Origin: an uncultured Lachnospiraceae bacterium
Lineage (GTDB): Bacteria; Bacillota; Clostridia; Lachnospirales; Anaerotignaceae
Direction of reading: 5' to 3'
DNA: 15,815 nt
Assembly: GCA_944384285.1 (NCBI GenBank)
Contig: CALWSX010000027.1
Location: 1 to 15,815 of the forward strand
The stretch's first letter is position 1, and every line of letters starts with the position of its first letter. A program made the translations under genes and the position numbers. This document shows, one piece after another, positions 13,737 to 15,815 of this stretch. The notes under the pieces are model-generated. The model saw only the letters and a list, made by a program, of their open reading frames with translations, was not told where the DNA came from and ran no database searches.

Positions 13737-15284
13737 TTAACTATCGAGAGATATAAAATATTCCTCTACCATACTTTTAAGACCATAGGGAAGTTGTTCA
13801 CTATTCATTTCGGACAAGGCTCCTTTTTTATACTCGGATATTACGGATTTATAATCAACAGCATTACCGTTTTCTCCAATAGAGTAAGCCTCATTAAAAG
13901 AGGTTTCTCCATTTTCATTTTCTTGTCCATTTATTTTTTCTGTATAATCTGCGTAATTTTTAGCATCTCTTGTATAAATTTTTTCATATTCCACATGACC
14001 TGTTCCTCTGCCCTGTCCTCCTTGTCCTGTTCCTGAACCTGTTCCGGACATTGTTCCAGATCCTGATCCATTTCCTTGACCATTAGAGGACATATTTCCT
14101 TGTGTACTTTGTCCCGAATTATTAGTTGAATTATTATTTTGGGACAAACTGTTGTTGGTTGTACTTGTTTGAGCATTAGAATTTTGAGGATTAACATTTA
14201 CATTTTGAAGTATATTTTTTGCCTCACTAAGTTCTTTTGAAATACTGTTAAAAGATGTATTTAGATTATTATTAGAAGAAATTGCATTATTAAGAGCATC
14301 TTTAAGATTAGATAATCCATTATTTGAAGAATTAAAATTTCCGTTTTCTATATTCTTCAAATAGTTTTCAATAGCTTCAGATAATTGTGAATTAGATAAA
14401 GAGCTTGAAACAGATTTTAAATTTTCCAAAAAATTTTCTAAATCTCCGGCATTAAGACTTGAAAGAGCTTCATTTAAAGCATCAAGATATTTTTCTGTAT
14501 CTGATGGATCAACATTTTCAAGTTTTTCTTTTAATGCAGAGTTATTTAAATAATTATTTTTAAAATCCGATAAAGATTTAACATCATTTGATTTAAAATC
14601 CTTTTCGAGAGATTTAAAAGTTTTTTCAGCTTCTTCAAGAACATCTAAAGCTTCTTTTTCATCTTTAGAAAAACGAAGTTTTTTATCTAATTTTGACAAT
14701 TCTTTCCCAATGGTATATTTATCCACACTATTAATGTTATCATCTTTTTTAATATTGTCAACAGCTTCATCAATATTTACCAAGTTTTTTTCAAATTTCG
14801 ACTCCATATCGTACACTTTTTCGTAAGTAAATCCAACAAAAACATTTATTGCTATCATTAAAAACAATAATATAGCTATTTTTTTAGGAAATACTATACA
14901 GTATTTTTTGTTAAAATTCCCGTTTTTTGCTTTTGAAAAAGCGTCATCAAATTGAATATCATTAATTATTTTATTTTCATTTTTTTCTAAATTCTCATAA
15001 GCTGTTATAAATCTTTCATTATAACCAAATGAGTCAGCTGTCAAAATAACATCTTTTATTGTTAATTTGTTTAAAAATTTTGTATATACAAATGATATAA
15101 CAAAAGGTAATAATATTATAAAAATAAAAACTAAAGGCGATAAATATCTGTTTTTTGAGTAAATTATAGCAAAAAGCAATATAACTAAAGCAACGCTTTC
15201 TGTTACAAAAAGAACTTTTATATATTTATTTAATTCAATTTTTCTCTTTAAAGGTTTAAATAAATTTAAAAATTCGTTTTTCAA
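13737..15284 (-). CDS. Large membrane protein with helical stalk and low-complexity linker
   Basis: The protein has 515 residues and unknown function. Three predicted membrane helices lie at about 22-43, 48-68 and 134-153. Between helices 2 and 3 a soluble segment contains DSFGYNERFITAYE (84-97), like the DxxGLxxRxxTA motif of DUF4175-like proteins. After helix 3 comes a long charged helical region (about 155-360), then an Asn/Ser/Thr then Gly/Gln-rich linker (364-428). A conserved-looking tail follows (477-515: VDYKSVISEYKKGAL, LPYGLKSMVEEYFISLD). From memory, such tails occur in proteins beside MoxR ATPase and DUF58 genes. The start is TTG at 15282-15284, with AAAAGGAG 8 nt upstream. It follows the ABC permease by 16 bases. 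Confidence 0.88.
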   Translation of the reverse strand: MKNEFLNLFKPLKRKIELNKYIKVLFVTESVALVILLFAIIYSKNRYLSPLVFIFIILLPFVISFVYTKFLNKLTIKDVILTADSFGYNERFITAYENLEKNENKIINDIQFDDAFSKAKNGNFNKKYCIVFPKKIAILLFLMIAINVFVGFTYEKVYDMESKFEKNLVNIDEAVDNIKKDDNINSVDKYTIGKELSKLDKKLRFSKDEKEALDVLEEAEKTFKSLEKDFKSNDVKSLSDFKNNYLNNSALKEKLENVDPSDTEKYLDALNEALSSLNAGDLENFLENLKSVSSSLSNSQLSEAIENYLKNIENGNFNSSNNGLSNLKDALNNAISSNNNLNTSFNSISKELSEAKNILQNVNVNPQNSNAQTSTTNNSLSQNNNSTNNSGQSTQGNMSSNGQGNGSGSGTMSGTGSGTGQGGQGRGTGHVEYEKIYTRDAKNYADYTEKINGQENENGETSFNEAYSIGENGNAVDYKSVISEYKKGALSEMNSEQLPYGLKSMVEEYFISLDS

Positions 15285-15300
15285 AATGCTTTCTCCTTTT

Positions 15301-15815
15301 TTATTTTTTAACCGGTTTCTTTACAAAAACACTGGATATCCAAATAAATATAGCTGATATAATAAGATTAAAAATTGAATTCACAATCCAAAATCTATTA
15401 ATTATAATAGAAGGAAGAACACCAGAATTATCTACATAGTGATAGTTTATATTAAATAACTGTTTTGCAATAGATGAACCAATTTGAGAATCAATAATGC
15501 TTAAAAAACCTACTCCTGGATTTCCAATATAGAAAAATACATTTATCCAAGGTGAAGGATCAGTCTCATAATATGTCCAAAACATTCCATTTGCTATAGC
15601 TGCAGATGCAAGGGTACCTAAGCATAAAAATCCTATTATTAAATATACAACAACCATAGACATTACTGTCTTTTTAAATATTGTTGAAAAAAATATGGAT
15701 ATAGAGCCCACCATCAATGCCACTATTACAAAAAATATCTCTAAAGCAAAAAGTGAAAAAAGTGAAACTCCTCCAAAATAGAATAATATTGCAAAAACAG
15801 GCATTGTTGCAAATG
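15301..15815 (-). CDS. ABC-2 type transporter permease, C-terminal part (cut by window end)
   Basis: The visible 171 residues are strongly hydrophobic, with about four membrane helices. The first is GGVSLFSLFALEIFFVIVALMVG, followed by SISIFFSTIFKKTVMSMVVVYLIIG. This small-residue/FxSTIFKKT turn is characteristic of ABC-2 exporter permeases (NatB/YhaP type). A loop with WINVFFYIGNPGVG and a last helix near the C-terminus precede the KKPVKK tail. The frame stays open to the window edge, so the N-terminus and presumably the partner ATPase gene lie beyond. A Met at 15802-15804 is internal, not the start. The substrate is unknown. It is the first visible gene of an operon with the 515-aa membrane protein and the EFR1 gene. 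Confidence 0.82.
   Translation of the reverse strand, partial: FATMPVFAILFYFGGVSLFSLFALEIFFVIVALMVGSISIFFSTIFKKTVMSMVVVYLIIGFLCLGTLASAAIANGMFWTYYETDPSPWINVFFYIGNPGVGFLSIIDSQIGSSIAKQLFNINYHYVDNSGVLPSIIINRFWIVNSIFNLIISAIFIWISSVFVKKPVKK

Noticed and set aside
14001..14195. Possible CRISPR or tandem-repeat array
   Set aside because: The near-repeats are short, irregular, in frame and coding; there are no equal-length spacers.
13931..14197. Met/Gln/Glu-rich open frame within the 515-aa membrane protein
   Set aside because: It is a frame-shifted reading of the low-complexity linker; its composition is explained by the repeats.

Overview
The window looks like an ordinary chromosomal stretch of a very AT-rich, low-GC Bacillota, most likely class Clostridia. 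Pointers are the strong Shine-Dalgarno sites, a T-box leader, TTG and GTG starts, U-tract terminators in nearly every gap, an EFR1-type flavodoxin-ferredoxin, and the mix of ruvAB, a DUF378 protein and a WYL regulator. No rRNA, tRNA, CRISPR array, insertion sequence or phage gene was seen. The genes are mostly housekeeping, and I found no convincing new defence or mobile system.

Layout, left to right. (1) The 5' end of metG (methionyl-tRNA synthetase) points left. (2) Divergent from it is ruvA-ruvB plus an unrecognised 90-aa gene that overlaps ruvB by ATGA, followed by a strong terminator: a Holliday-junction branch-migration operon with a small rider gene. (3) A complete P2B-type (PMCA-like) calcium P-type ATPase follows, with its own extended -10 promoter and a perfect 12-bp palindrome in its leader. 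(4) On the minus strand is a polar amino-acid ABC importer (permease, then ATPase) with no solute-binding protein gene beside it. (5) proS (prolyl-tRNA synthetase of the archaeal/eukaryote-like form) follows a full T-box riboswitch. The specifier CCU, the T-box sequence and the mutually exclusive antiterminator and terminator can all be read directly. (6) An M16 zinc peptidase and a small DUF378 membrane protein come next, the latter with a strong promoter that starts inside the peptidase stop codon.

(7) Converging from the right is a WYL-domain regulator overlapping a lipoprotein gene by 17 bp, probably translationally coupled. (8) Upstream of these on the same strand is a probable operon of an ABC-2 permease (cut by the window end), a 515-aa membrane protein with a coiled-coil-like middle, an Asn/Ser/Gly-rich linker and a conserved tail, and an EFR1 flavodoxin/2[4Fe-4S] protein.

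The most rewarding places for a second look are the proline T-box, the ruvB-coupled 90-aa gene, the permease/515-aa protein/EFR1 operon, and the WYL-lipoprotein pair with the palindrome upstream of it.
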